Positions 22,993 to 31,114 of a stretch of DNA of 37,722 nt are shown here, one piece after another; position 1 is the stretch's first letter, and each line of letters begins with the position of its first letter. The translations under genes and the position numbers were made by a program. Where the stretch lies: contig JBARBN010000170.1 in assembly GCA_049793155.1 (NCBI GenBank), positions 1 to 37,722 on the forward strand, in the 5' to 3' direction. Under the pieces are notes generated by a model. That model did no database searches. It was not told the DNA's origin and worked only from the letters and a program-made list of their open reading frames with translations. Origin of the DNA: JALNZF01 sp049793155. GTDB taxonomy: Bacteria > Nitrospirota > UBA9217.

Positions 22993-23481
22993 TTACTGCA
23001 TACTGATTCTGCCTGTACTGGCTACAGAGACAGTGAATGTGCGAGTTGCAGCGTTGTTCTGAACTGTTATGGTGGCAGAGGTGACTATCGAATTCACAGT
23101 CGACGTCCCGTTGGGATTAAACTCAACATTAACACTCGGGGTGAAAAATACTTCGGACTTGAGGTTCGTCCAGGACGCTACGGCAGACGCAGTGGCCCAG
23201 TTCGTATTGGTCTGGCTTCCCTGCCTTTGGCCGTAATGTTTCAATGTCGCGTCAAACTGCACTTGCTGTTGCCGATTGGTGTTGATCGCATCACTCTTCG
23301 CCTTCCGGAGGATATTAACGAAGTCCATCGCGGTTTCTCTGGCTTCAAGACTTTGACGCCACTGAAGGAAAGACGGCACTGCCATGGCAGACAAGACGCT
23401 GATAATAACAAGTACAATTATCATCTCGATCGCGGTAAAACCTCGTGAAGAGCGAATTTTCATGTTAAGTAGATGACTCAC
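22993..23481 (-). CDS. GspH/FimT-family type IV pseudopilin (copy 2)
   Basis: A 162-residue pseudopilin. The leader ends at Gly14, followed by FTAIEMIIVLVII with Glu5, the class III prepilin signature. The body has QWRQSLEARETAMDFVNILRKAKSDAI read in parts, and it ends in VASTGRISMQ, the same TGR ending as the paralogue. The GTG start overlaps the stop of the lipoprotein gene as GTGA, with AGGAGG 9 bases upstream. An ATG six codons later lacks a ribosome site. It closes the pilus operon. Confidence 0.86.
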   Translation of the reverse strand: MSHLLNMKIRSSRGFTAIEMIIVLVIISVLSAMAVPSFLQWRQSLEARETAMDFVNILRKAKSDAINTNRQQQVQFDATLKHYGQRQGSQTNTNWATASAVASWTNLKSEVFFTPSVNVEFNPNGTSTVNSIVTSATITVQNNAATRTFTVSVASTGRISMQ

Positions 23482-24422
23482 CTGGGTCCCCCTCCTGCAT
23501 ACGGTATCGAGAACGTGTATTTCTGCGTTGTCTTCAATCCACCCGGGTCTTGTGCCGCTAATTCTACTTCGTAATTGCCGGAAGCCTCCGGTGTTATCGG
23601 CCAGGAAATCACCCCGGTATTACTATCGATAGTCATCCCGGAAGGCGCGGACAGCAGTGAAAATGTTATGGGATCTCCGTCCGGGTCTTCGGCTGTGACC
23701 CGATAGGTATAGACTTCGCCGTGAATCTCCTGGGGCGGACTGGAAAGGATCCGCGGCGCTCCATTCGGAATCACCATATTCTGCGATACGAACGGGGGCC
23801 CGCTCCCATCACGGTCATAGGGGATAACGGTCAGAAGGACTTTATCACCGCGCTTAAAACGGTCTCTCGAAAGCATCGGGGAATTATTGGAAATTTCATT
23901 GCCGTTCACCGACCATTTATACATGAACCCGACGTCGTCACCGTCAGGATCGTATCCTGCCGGCTTGACCGTAATATCCACCCCTGCATGTATATCAGCG
24001 GGACTGAACGGAACCGACAAGACACTCGGCGGGCTGTTGGCGATCGTAACCATTGCAGTACCTTCCGAACTATCGCATTTAACGGTTGCGGTGATGTCAT
24101 CCCCTTTCACAAATTGTTTTTTCGAGAGCCAATCGGTAGTTTCACCACCGATGATCTGATTGTTCCTCCGCCATTCATATGTAGCGTTTCCTGTACAGGA
24201 AAAAACAACCTGGATATCAGACGTGACGGTCGGCGTTTCCGGCAACATTTTCACCTGAAGGCTGCCCGTTGATCTTTGCGAGGGCACTGCCGCCGCCGAG
24301 GCAGGTGCCTGCGCCGGTGAAGTGGCGCTCACCTTATTTGACTCCTGCTTCGTGCAGGCGAAGATGCTCAGGACGGCTATCACCACACAGAGCATATTAT
24401 TTTTATTCATCGGCTGCCGCAT
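23478..24422 (-). CDS. Lipoprotein with Ig-like/cadherin-like repeats, pilus operon
   Basis: A 314-residue probable lipoprotein of no named family. After the ATG at 24422 (GGTGGAG just upstream), a hydrophobic signal ends in LSIFAC, a slightly unusual lipobox, followed by a Ser/Ala/Pro-rich linker. Three beta-rich modules follow: about 55-130 with a Cys pair (FSCTG, VKCDSSEG), about 130-225 with GYDPDGDDV, and about 225-310 with AEDPDGDPITFSL and DSNTGVISWPITP, the He_PIG/cadherin-like pattern with likely calcium-binding DPDGD loops. It lies between pilY1 and a FimT gene, so it may act at the cell surface with the pilus tip. Two other in-frame starts exist (24464, 24410). Confidence 0.75.
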   Translation of the reverse strand: MRQPMNKNNMLCVVIAVLSIFACTKQESNKVSATSPAQAPASAAAVPSQRSTGSLQVKMLPETPTVTSDIQVVFSCTGNATYEWRRNNQIIGGETTDWLSKKQFVKGDDITATVKCDSSEGTAMVTIANSPPSVLSVPFSPADIHAGVDITVKPAGYDPDGDDVGFMYKWSVNGNEISNNSPMLSRDRFKRGDKVLLTVIPYDRDGSGPPFVSQNMVIPNGAPRILSSPPQEIHGEVYTYRVTAEDPDGDPITFSLLSAPSGMTIDSNTGVISWPITPEASGNYEVELAAQDPGGLKTTQKYTFSIPYAGGGPR

Positions 24423-24472
24423 ATGCACTCCACCTGGAAGGCTGTGAGCATGTTCTTTAACCATGTTGTTAC

Positions 24473-27400
24473 CTATCTCTGCCTCCAATAAAGCGGCAAC
24501 ACCTGGCCCCCTGGCGCCAGCGTTTGTTTACACAGACCGCCGCCGCATCCAATAAGCCCGCTCGGCTGGACGCCGGATGGGATACCGCTACCGAGGTTAA
24601 TGGTCCGGTCGGTCCGTTGCAGCAGATTTCCCTTTGCATCGCGGGCATGAGTATTCTTGAGCCATTGAGGGATTAAAGTATCATTGGATGTATCCAGATT
24701 CAAGGCAGCCATACCTGAATAGTAATCTAAGGCGTATAAACGCGCAGTCCCGAGATTCCCGGTCTGGCATGGATCGGTAACCGTTACCGCAGTGCTCGGA
24801 GCATACGTCGTAAAATAGACGACACCATTAATGAGCGTCGGCGGGGCAAGAACTTTCTCTCCCTGGTACAAATCGGAATCATTATGTTCCGCTCCATAGA
24901 TGCGCATATACCATCCGTAATAGGTGGTGTTGGAAGGATTTGACGCAAGATCAAGAAGACTCTGCATGGTGCCGACCTGGGTCTCCGTTCCGTTTTGCAT
25001 CAGATTTGATGAAACGTCAAGTAATTTTGCCTCCGTCAATGTTGAGCTCTGTCCCTTATCGATCAAACCATAGAAACGCTCGATCACCGCCTGATTCAAT
25101 GGATGCTCCCGGTCCCCCGTGCCGAAGAAAATACGGGGCAAATTATTCTTATCAATCGTAACGGAGGGTTTATAAAATATCTTTCTTCCAGTCGTACCAT
25201 CGGCTGCCGCGGCAACACCCGCGCCGGGATCACCCGTATACCCCGGATTAGAACTGAATATATTTGTAACGGTCCAGTTCGCGGTGTTCGTATCCTGGAC
25301 ATTAATGCGCCATAGATTACCGCCCGAATCTCCTGCATAGAGCCGGTCGGCATAGCCATCAAAATTAATGTCTACGGCCGTCAGCTCGCTGATCATTGAA
25401 AACGAATTTGCCATAGTAGTGCCCCATATCTTTGCTCCTCCATTGCCCAAATTCGGGCTCGGCGTGGGGGTATTCAGCGTCGCCAATTCCACTGCGTAAA
25501 TTGCCCGCCCTTTGTACAACGACGAGGTTAAACTCGAGACCAGCGTCGAACCCGTGCTGGTTAACGGATTTCCGCTTCCATCCAGTCCGCTGTCGGCAGT
25601 CGTAACAGCACTTACACAGGACCCGCTGAATGTCTGGGTCGCACCGTAGCGCGCATCTTCATTACAGTTGTCATAACCGCCGCCGATGAAGACGGCCATT
25701 TTAGAAGATGACCCGACTTTGACCTTCACGATCTTCGGTTCGCTCCATGCTTCCCCCATGTTACTAAAGTCCGAGGTTGTCGTTTTGGTGGTTCCAGACC
25801 ATCTCGTAGTATTGCTTATGCTCCAAAGGAACTTGGGAGTCGTCGGGTCTGTCACATCAAGTGCATAGTAATATCCCGCCGTCGGCTCACTGTCGAGGCC
25901 ACCACCTCTTCTAAGACCGACGACGAGTACCACCTTGTCGCCTGCGGCCACACTTATGGCCGTTGCCGTCGGATTTGCCTGATAGATATACTGCGCCACC
26001 GAGCTGTCAACGAAATAGGGATGTGCATTGCCCTGAAGATACTGAAGAGTCGGAAGGACGTCCGGCGGTATAAACGCCCAGGCTTCGCTGCCGTCACAGT
26101 CATTGAAAGCATGCAGCATCCCGTCATTGGCTCCCGCGTAAATAATACTCTTGTTAATGGAACAGTTCGATTCATTGGCCGGCGTGGTCACGTAATCATA
26201 TGTTGCATAACTGACTATTAAGGGTTTGGAATGGAGAATGTCCCCGAGAATCCACTGACTCTTCTCCGTAAAATTGCCGTTCAGATTGTTATCATAGGTA
26301 TCGAATCCTGATACGTAATTGATGAGTGTTTTAACGTCCGTGGTTGCCGAACCAGAGAGAACAGCTCCCGGCAACCCCATAACGGCGGCCGTCAAGGATG
26401 GGTTCTTTGTGCTGAAGGCGTTGATCGATTGTGTCAGGTCAACGTTCGACCCCAGATAGGTGTAGATATTACGTGGCTGCGAACCCGCGATATCACAACT
26501 CGGACAAGTGATGGAAAAATCCCTGGACTTCAGAAGAGCGCCTACACCGCCGGTCTCGACGTTACCGCCATCCACCACGGAGCTCCAATAGGATTTAGCG
26601 CTGGATCGGAACCCGCCATTTTGCATTCCAACAGGCAGTGCCGCTCCATCCCGGTCATCGTATCCGTCATTATTATTGTCTACGTATGTTGCAAGAACAT
26701 TATTCACATCATAGACCGCCGAAGAATCGAGAACAACACTGGTCGTCGGACTGGTATATACACCGAGACCGAATTTTTTCAAGTTGCCGAACCACACGGC
26801 TGATGTCTCCGGCCTGAAAAAACCCATATACACCCTGGCCCCGGAGTAGGTCTTGTTTTCAGGGCTCACCGGAACCACGGGCGCCACAAATGAAGTGTTA
26901 ACGCTGGCAATCTGCCCCATGATCTGGGTTAATGCCTTGGCCAATCCTTGCGCGCTCGTAGCAGCGTAATAGGCGCCGCGGCCGTGTTTACTATCAGCTG
27001 CCAGTCTGAGGAGATCATAAGCTTCAGTATCAGCTCCCACGGTACCGAATCCGACCGTAAATGTGGTTACGTTCTGTGAACCGCTTATATCCGAGCGCAG
27101 GTCGTTTTCATATAAATATCTGGCAACACCTGCGACTGAGTGGTATTCATTACTCCCATTGCACGTAGTATAGGTGGGGGTGCCATACCCCGTACAGAAA
27201 CTGCCATCCCAATGGTTTGCACCATACGTAGCAGTTATCAAATTTAAAGCAGAATGCGTGTCGGCATTCGACATCCCATCGGTCACCAGAATAACATAGT
27301 TTTTCTGGCAGCCGTACTGAATAGGAGAGATATAATTTGTTCCGTCCCCGCCGGTTGCTACTGTCTTACCTATCGTTGCGCCGAATGCCGGCGTGCCGCC

Positions 27401-28306
27401 CTGATAATATCTCAAGGCCTCAAAAAGAGCCTCACCAGTCGGCGTATTCCCGTTGGATGCCAGTGTTTGAATGGTGTCTGCCAGTGCTTGGCGGTTCGAA
27501 TAGGTGCCGCTGAAGATAGCATCTAGGTCTTTGATCGTCGAATAATAGGTAGGCAGAGTACCGGTTGGCACTGATGCCAGAAAGGTCGCGCCTGCAGGAT
27601 TGCCACTTGGATAGTAATACGTCATAAGCCCGAATCTCACTCCATGCGTCGTCTGCACAAGAGTAGACATGACCGATTGGGCAATGTTGATTTTTGGGAT
27701 GAGTTGGTTCGATGCGTCGTAGATCCAATTGATGTAGTTACCCAGGTTATAGTTTGCATTACCGCAAGAACCGTTTGAATAATTTGTATACGTCTTGCAG
27801 GAACCGTTGGCCTTCCAGGCAGTGCATATTGAAACGTTCTTATAACAACAACTCGTGACCCCGCTGGACACATTTAATTGAAAGGTGGCTGCGGTGCCGT
27901 AGGTACTGAGTAAACTCGAATAGTTGATAACCGTATCGTTTGGGGCAGTGACCGAAAACGTGCACACGGGAAGACTCGAGACCGAACTCGCGATATAAGC
28001 ATAGTTTGCATCAAAAACGGTGCTGGTATTGCATGAGCTTCCATCCAACCCGGAGCTGTTCGTACAGTTGTAGGTTGGGGCATAGGTGATGGCATTGTTG
28101 TAGATGGTGCCGCCGCCAGGGATGGTCTGCGCCATACTGCCCGAATTGTCTATGATGATGAGGACGTTCGGCTGAAGCACGACCGGTGAGCCGCCATAGA
28201 TCCTAGTGTCTCCCGAGAACAGATCGGGGCCGGCTATTGCCGCGGCGGGAAATACCGCGACAACCAGCGCTGCACAAAGTATTATGGAAAAATATATTTT
28301 TTTCAT
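24473..28306 (-). CDS. pilY1: PilY1-like type IV pilus tip adhesin with vWA domain
   Basis: A 1277-residue exported protein. The signal peptide ends near AIAG (26). A von Willebrand A domain (about 48-470) has the MIDAS motif DNSGSM (53-58) and VILVTDGMSN near 338. A DNNNDGYDDRDG stretch (543-554) looks like a calcium loop. The C-terminal PilY beta-propeller starts near 690 with IIYAGANDGMLHAF and contains the conserved calcium site DINFDGYAD (979-987) followed by RLYAGDSGGNLWRI. PilY1 proteins sit at the tip of type IV pili, promote pilus extension and sense surfaces. The length and domain order fit the family. The cysteine-rich first 190 residues are suited to an oxidising compartment. Confidence 0.92.
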   Translation of the reverse strand: MKKIYFSIILCAALVVAVFPAAAIAGPDLFSGDTRIYGGSPVVLQPNVLIIIDNSGSMAQTIPGGGTIYNNAITYAPTYNCTNSSGLDGSSCNTSTVFDANYAYIASSVSSLPVCTFSVTAPNDTVINYSSLLSTYGTAATFQLNVSSGVTSCCYKNVSICTAWKANGSCKTYTNYSNGSCGNANYNLGNYINWIYDASNQLIPKINIAQSVMSTLVQTTHGVRFGLMTYYYPSGNPAGATFLASVPTGTLPTYYSTIKDLDAIFSGTYSNRQALADTIQTLASNGNTPTGEALFEALRYYQGGTPAFGATIGKTVATGGDGTNYISPIQYGCQKNYVILVTDGMSNADTHSALNLITATYGANHWDGSFCTGYGTPTYTTCNGSNEYHSVAGVARYLYENDLRSDISGSQNVTTFTVGFGTVGADTEAYDLLRLAADSKHGRGAYYAATSAQGLAKALTQIMGQIASVNTSFVAPVVPVSPENKTYSGARVYMGFFRPETSAVWFGNLKKFGLGVYTSPTTSVVLDSSAVYDVNNVLATYVDNNNDGYDDRDGAALPVGMQNGGFRSSAKSYWSSVVDGGNVETGGVGALLKSRDFSITCPSCDIAGSQPRNIYTYLGSNVDLTQSINAFSTKNPSLTAAVMGLPGAVLSGSATTDVKTLINYVSGFDTYDNNLNGNFTEKSQWILGDILHSKPLIVSYATYDYVTTPANESNCSINKSIIYAGANDGMLHAFNDCDGSEAWAFIPPDVLPTLQYLQGNAHPYFVDSSVAQYIYQANPTATAISVAAGDKVVLVVGLRRGGGLDSEPTAGYYYALDVTDPTTPKFLWSISNTTRWSGTTKTTTSDFSNMGEAWSEPKIVKVKVGSSSKMAVFIGGGYDNCNEDARYGATQTFSGSCVSAVTTADSGLDGSGNPLTSTGSTLVSSLTSSLYKGRAIYAVELATLNTPTPSPNLGNGGAKIWGTTMANSFSMISELTAVDINFDGYADRLYAGDSGGNLWRINVQDTNTANWTVTNIFSSNPGYTGDPGAGVAAAADGTTGRKIFYKPSVTIDKNNLPRIFFGTGDREHPLNQAVIERFYGLIDKGQSSTLTEAKLLDVSSNLMQNGTETQVGTMQSLLDLASNPSNTTYYGWYMRIYGAEHNDSDLYQGEKVLAPPTLINGVVYFTTYAPSTAVTVTDPCQTGNLGTARLYALDYYSGMAALNLDTSNDTLIPQWLKNTHARDAKGNLLQRTDRTINLGSGIPSGVQPSGLIGCGGGLCKQTLAPGGQVLPLYWRQR

Positions 28307-28375
28307 ATTAACCCCTTTCAGCGAATGAGACTATCACAATCCTCGGCAAACTTCCCGAAATGCACTCTCTTTTTT

Positions 28376-28750
28376 TCAATTCGCGCGTTGCCCTGACGCC
28401 TCATCATAATTTATCCTGTTTCCCGTGGCCCACTCAGGCGACTCACTGCTGCTCCCTCCGCATGACCCGTCCTGATTCAAGTTGCCTCGCCATTTACCTA
28501 CAAAGTTCAAATGATCCAGCGCATCCTGGCAGGACACTCTCTGCAAAGTATCCATGTACGGTTGACGCCGCCAGACATCTTTTGGCGTATACTTGAAAAA
28601 GATCAAGTTTGACTTATATGTACCCTCGTATTTAACCTGCGGACGGTAGCCGCTGCCGGACGCCGCTGTGTTGTTTTGCTGCGCAACGCCGCTCAGGGCA
28701 AAAAAGGATGCCACAAGCGTCACGAGAACTACCAATGAGAATTTTTTCAT
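28376..28750 (-). CDS. Small secreted protein of unknown function in the pilus operon
   Basis: A 124-residue protein that I do not recognise. It has a clear signal peptide (MKKFSLVVLVTLVASFFALS) ending near GVAQQ. The mature part contains Tyr-rich VKYEGTYKSNLIFFKYTP, the segment VWRRQPYMDTLQRV, and two cysteines (SCQDA, GSCGG) that could pair. I chose the ATG at 28750 because GGAGGC lies 5 bases before it; an ATG four codons upstream has no ribosome site. It sits between pilX and pilY1, a position suggesting a periplasmic or surface partner of PilY1. Confidence 0.7.
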   Translation of the reverse strand: MKKFSLVVLVTLVASFFALSGVAQQNNTAASGSGYRPQVKYEGTYKSNLIFFKYTPKDVWRRQPYMDTLQRVSCQDALDHLNFVGKWRGNLNQDGSCGGSSSESPEWATGNRINYDEASGQRAN

Positions 28751-28797
28751 AAAAGCCTCCATGCGTTTTCTGCGTTCATTGTTAGTAGCCCAAAGTG

Positions 28798-29352
28798 CTA
28801 ATTGCTGACCACCTGGACAACGTTCGTCTCAATTTGTGCCGTGGCGTTATGCGGCCCGGTTCCATTCGCGGTAACCATAAAATAGACCCCGCTGAATTTT
28901 GGCTTACCGTTCGAATCCAGATCAGCATCATAAATGGATCCCACCGGCAACGGGCCTTTATTCAGATATCTCACACTCACTGTGGCAGTATTGCCACTAA
29001 TGATAATCGTTGGGCTCGGTGATGGCGGCCAGACAGTGTTAGAACCCGTGGAATTCGTACATGCTGATATGTATTCACAAGCAGCCGTCAGATTCGCCGG
29101 ATTCGATGCATATGCCACTGCGGTGTCCGCCATGGAGAAGGCAGCCTCTGCGTTTTTGTAATTGCCCGCGATCTTCAGGTCCGTGGATGCCCTGTCAAGC
29201 ACCCATGCTCCCAATAAGGTTAACAGTGTAAGCAGCACAAGGGCCATGATCAGGGCGATACCGCGTTCATTCCCTTTAACCATCGAGTGGCCATCTCCTG
29301 GTTTGCTCTGTTCTGTTCTCATATCCAATAGTAATCCATCTTCGTGTTCCAT
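28798..29352 (-). CDS. pilX: PilX-like minor pilin
   Basis: A 184-residue PilX-type protein. Residues 25-55 read KGNERGIALIMALVLLTLL and continue hydrophobic, followed by STDLKIAGNYKNAEAAFSMAD, the PilX N-terminal pattern with the AGN and AF-AE motifs. As in other PilX proteins, Glu5 is not conserved in the hydrophobic helix. The 24-residue stretch before it is long, but AGGAG 6 bases before the ATG at 29352 supports this start. PilX joins PilV, PilW and PilE-type pilins in the initiation complex that carries PilY1. It starts 9 bp after pilW. Confidence 0.85.
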   Translation of the reverse strand: MEHEDGLLLDMRTEQSKPGDGHSMVKGNERGIALIMALVLLTLLTLLGAWVLDRASTDLKIAGNYKNAEAAFSMADTAVAYASNPANLTAACEYISACTNSTGSNTVWPPSPSPTIIISGNTATVSVRYLNKGPLPVGSIYDADLDSNGKPKFSGVYFMVTANGTGPHNATAQIETNVVQVVSN

Positions 29353-29361
29353 CTCAAGCTC

Positions 29362-30285
29362 CTACCGATTCCTGATTTGAATAAGCGTTTCCATCTGTCT
29401 TGTCTTTGGTATATTGCCGGACAGGGCAACCGTTTGCGCTGTCTGGCCCGTTACCGTTACTCGAACAGCGCGTATCGTACTGAGGGTAGTAACAGTCGGT
29501 GCGCTCGTTTCGTTCGGCAGAGGATATCCATCCAGGAGGTATTGAAATTGAAGACCGTTGCTGGACATGTTTTGAGCGATCACACTCGTAGTGCCGGTTT
29601 CATCAACACGCATCAGACACCACTGCCCTACAGGACAGATTCCCGTGTTATCGATTTTATATTGGATCGTATTGGGCGTGGGCGGTGCCGGATCCGCTAA
29701 AGAAATAAGCTTGCAAATAACATCTCCTGTGTTGAAATTGACATTAGTCGGGTCGGGAAAACCAGTTACGGTGTTAAGTGTGATCGAGTTAACCCCGGGA
29801 GTCCCTGAAACTTGATAAATTCTGTCCGTCCCTCCCGGTTGTGTCTTGTCAACGGGTCGGATGATTCTTACATAATCGTTATTGCTGAATGCACTCACCG
29901 AAGCGTCATTGTCCACAATGAACATATTCGGCGACGCAGTCCCTATTTTCGGCGACGGAGTAGGTGTAATCCTGGTGATAATACCCGAAGGACAGCCCGA
30001 ACTGATACTGATCATTGACGATGTTGACCCGGCGCTGATAGGTGGAGTGCCCGTGATATTTGTCTGGAGAAGAAGACCGGCTTTTCTGAGGTCCCTGGAT
30101 ATGCTGTCCACGGCGATCCGAAGGTTCTGCTGCACTTCCACTGTTTCATCCGAAGTATAAGCGTTCCGCTGATGGGCAGTGTAAAGGGAATACATGGCTC
30201 CCATTACGATACCGAGCATGGCTGAAACCATCAGCAGCTCGATTAAGGTAAATCCGCGTTCGTACTGACCATTCTGTTTTTTCAT
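29362..30285 (-). CDS. pilW: PilW-like minor pilin
   Basis: A 307-residue class III prepilin-like protein. The leader MKKQNGQYERG is followed by FTLIELLMVSAMLGIVMGAM with Glu5, then SLYTAHQRNAYTSDETVEVQQN, typical of PilW. The long C-terminal domain is beta-rich with two cysteine-containing segments (SGCPSGIITR, CPVGQWCLMRV). Cleavage by PilD and insertion in the pilus base/tip complex are expected. The ATG follows the pilV stop directly, with no gap, so translation is probably coupled. Confidence 0.87.
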   Translation of the reverse strand: MKKQNGQYERGFTLIELLMVSAMLGIVMGAMYSLYTAHQRNAYTSDETVEVQQNLRIAVDSISRDLRKAGLLLQTNITGTPPISAGSTSSMISISSGCPSGIITRITPTPSPKIGTASPNMFIVDNDASVSAFSNNDYVRIIRPVDKTQPGGTDRIYQVSGTPGVNSITLNTVTGFPDPTNVNFNTGDVICKLISLADPAPPTPNTIQYKIDNTGICPVGQWCLMRVDETGTTSVIAQNMSSNGLQFQYLLDGYPLPNETSAPTVTTLSTIRAVRVTVTGQTAQTVALSGNIPKTRQMETLIQIRNR

Positions 30286-30762
30286 TTAGAGCACCATTTT
30301 GTGCGTCGTGTAGGTCGTCGTAAAGGTCCCAAGAACCCCGGCAGTATTCAGGGCGTTTATATGATTAACGTGCACTGTTATTTCGGTCATTCCTAAAAAC
30401 GGTGCGCCATTAAATGTATTTGCTTGTATATCGTAAGTTGCGGTGACGTCACCGGAACCGGATATGTTCACCTTGTTTTTGAACTGTTGAGCACCGGTCG
30501 ACCAGTCGACAAGATAGGGATAACTGTTCCCCGCCGAGGAGGAGGTAAAGAGAGAATCAGAGATACTGCGCGCACTGATCTCCTCAGCGATTTGTTGCGC
30601 GATAAAATTGTCAACCGATACCCTGTTGGCAACGGTATTGGCTCGCATCGCAACGACCTGCATTGTGGCTACGGCAAGCAATCCAATCGCCATGATCATT
30701 ATGGCAATAAGCATCTCCAAAAGGGTGAATCCTCTCTGATTTCTGGCCATGCGTTCAATCAT
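30286..30762 (-). CDS. pilV: PilV-like minor pilin
   Basis: A 158-residue type IV pilus modification protein. The short leader ends in QRG and is followed by FTLLEMLIAIMIMAIGLLAVATMQ, the PilV N-terminus with Glu5. The region VANRVSVDNFIAQQIAEEI is typical of the family. AGGAGA 5 bases before the first ATG supports the start at 30762 over the ATG four codons later. It follows the zinc-ribbon gene by 9 bp. Confidence 0.87.
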   Translation of the reverse strand: MIERMARNQRGFTLLEMLIAIMIMAIGLLAVATMQVVAMRANTVANRVSVDNFIAQQIAEEISARSISDSLFTSSSAGNSYPYLVDWSTGAQQFKNKVNISGSGDVTATYDIQANTFNGAPFLGMTEITVHVNHINALNTAGVLGTFTTTYTTHKMVL

Positions 30763-30771
30763 TCTGTTCTC

Positions 30772-30966
30772 CTAATTAGCACGAGATCGCATATGCGCGT
30801 GCGCTCCGTCAGAAGGGCTCTTCGGCGCCACCTCTGCCATCATGAGATCGCCGATTTCCCATTCGTGATGACCGCAAACCGGACAGCGTTCCCATATCAG
30901 AGTCTCAGGATACGGAGTTTCGACTATTGATGAACATTCTGGGCATATGATCGTGCATTTCTTCAT
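30772..30966 (-). CDS. Small zinc-ribbon protein heading the pilus operon
   Basis: A 64-residue cytosolic protein with two CxxC knuckles, ICPECSS (8-11) and RCPVCGHH (28-31), that should bind one zinc ion. The rest is short, with a flexible SPSDGAHAHMRSRAN tail. I do not recognise a named family beyond rubredoxin-like/zinc-ribbon. It has no signal peptide, unlike every other gene of the operon. It is the first gene after the sigma-54 promoter, which makes a regulatory or assembly-control role possible; this is inference. Confidence 0.7.
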   Translation of the reverse strand: MKKCTIICPECSSIVETPYPETLIWERCPVCGHHEWEIGDLMMAEVAPKSPSDGAHAHMRSRAN

Positions 30967-31018
30967 AAAAATTGCCGTTCCTTTTCATCGTATAGATCGC
31001 ATTCAATTCTTTAAGTAT

Positions 31019-31033
31019 GCAATACTTGAGCCA
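31019..31033 (-). promoter_or_regulatory. Sigma-54 type promoter of the minor-pilin operon, with overlapping palindrome
   Basis: On the minus strand TGGCTCAAGTATTGC gives TGGC-N7-TTGC, the -24/-12 pattern of RpoN promoters, with the start expected near 31008 and about 42 bases of leader. RpoN control is well known for type IV pilus genes. A palindrome AAGTAT-GCA-ATACTT (31013-31027) covers the -12 element. A bound repressor there would block RpoN polymerase. Confidence 0.65.
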
Positions 31034-31114
31034 CATCAATCTATCGGATTTTCAATTGGTTAGCGGTGAGTCTCTTAGAAAAATGAAGTATGGAATTCCC
31101 TGGTGGGTAATCAG

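Noticed and set aside
29362..30762. A possible frameshifted single pilin gene across pilV and pilW
   Set aside because: Each frame has its own complete prepilin N-terminus and family-typical length; the contact of stop and start is normal coupling.
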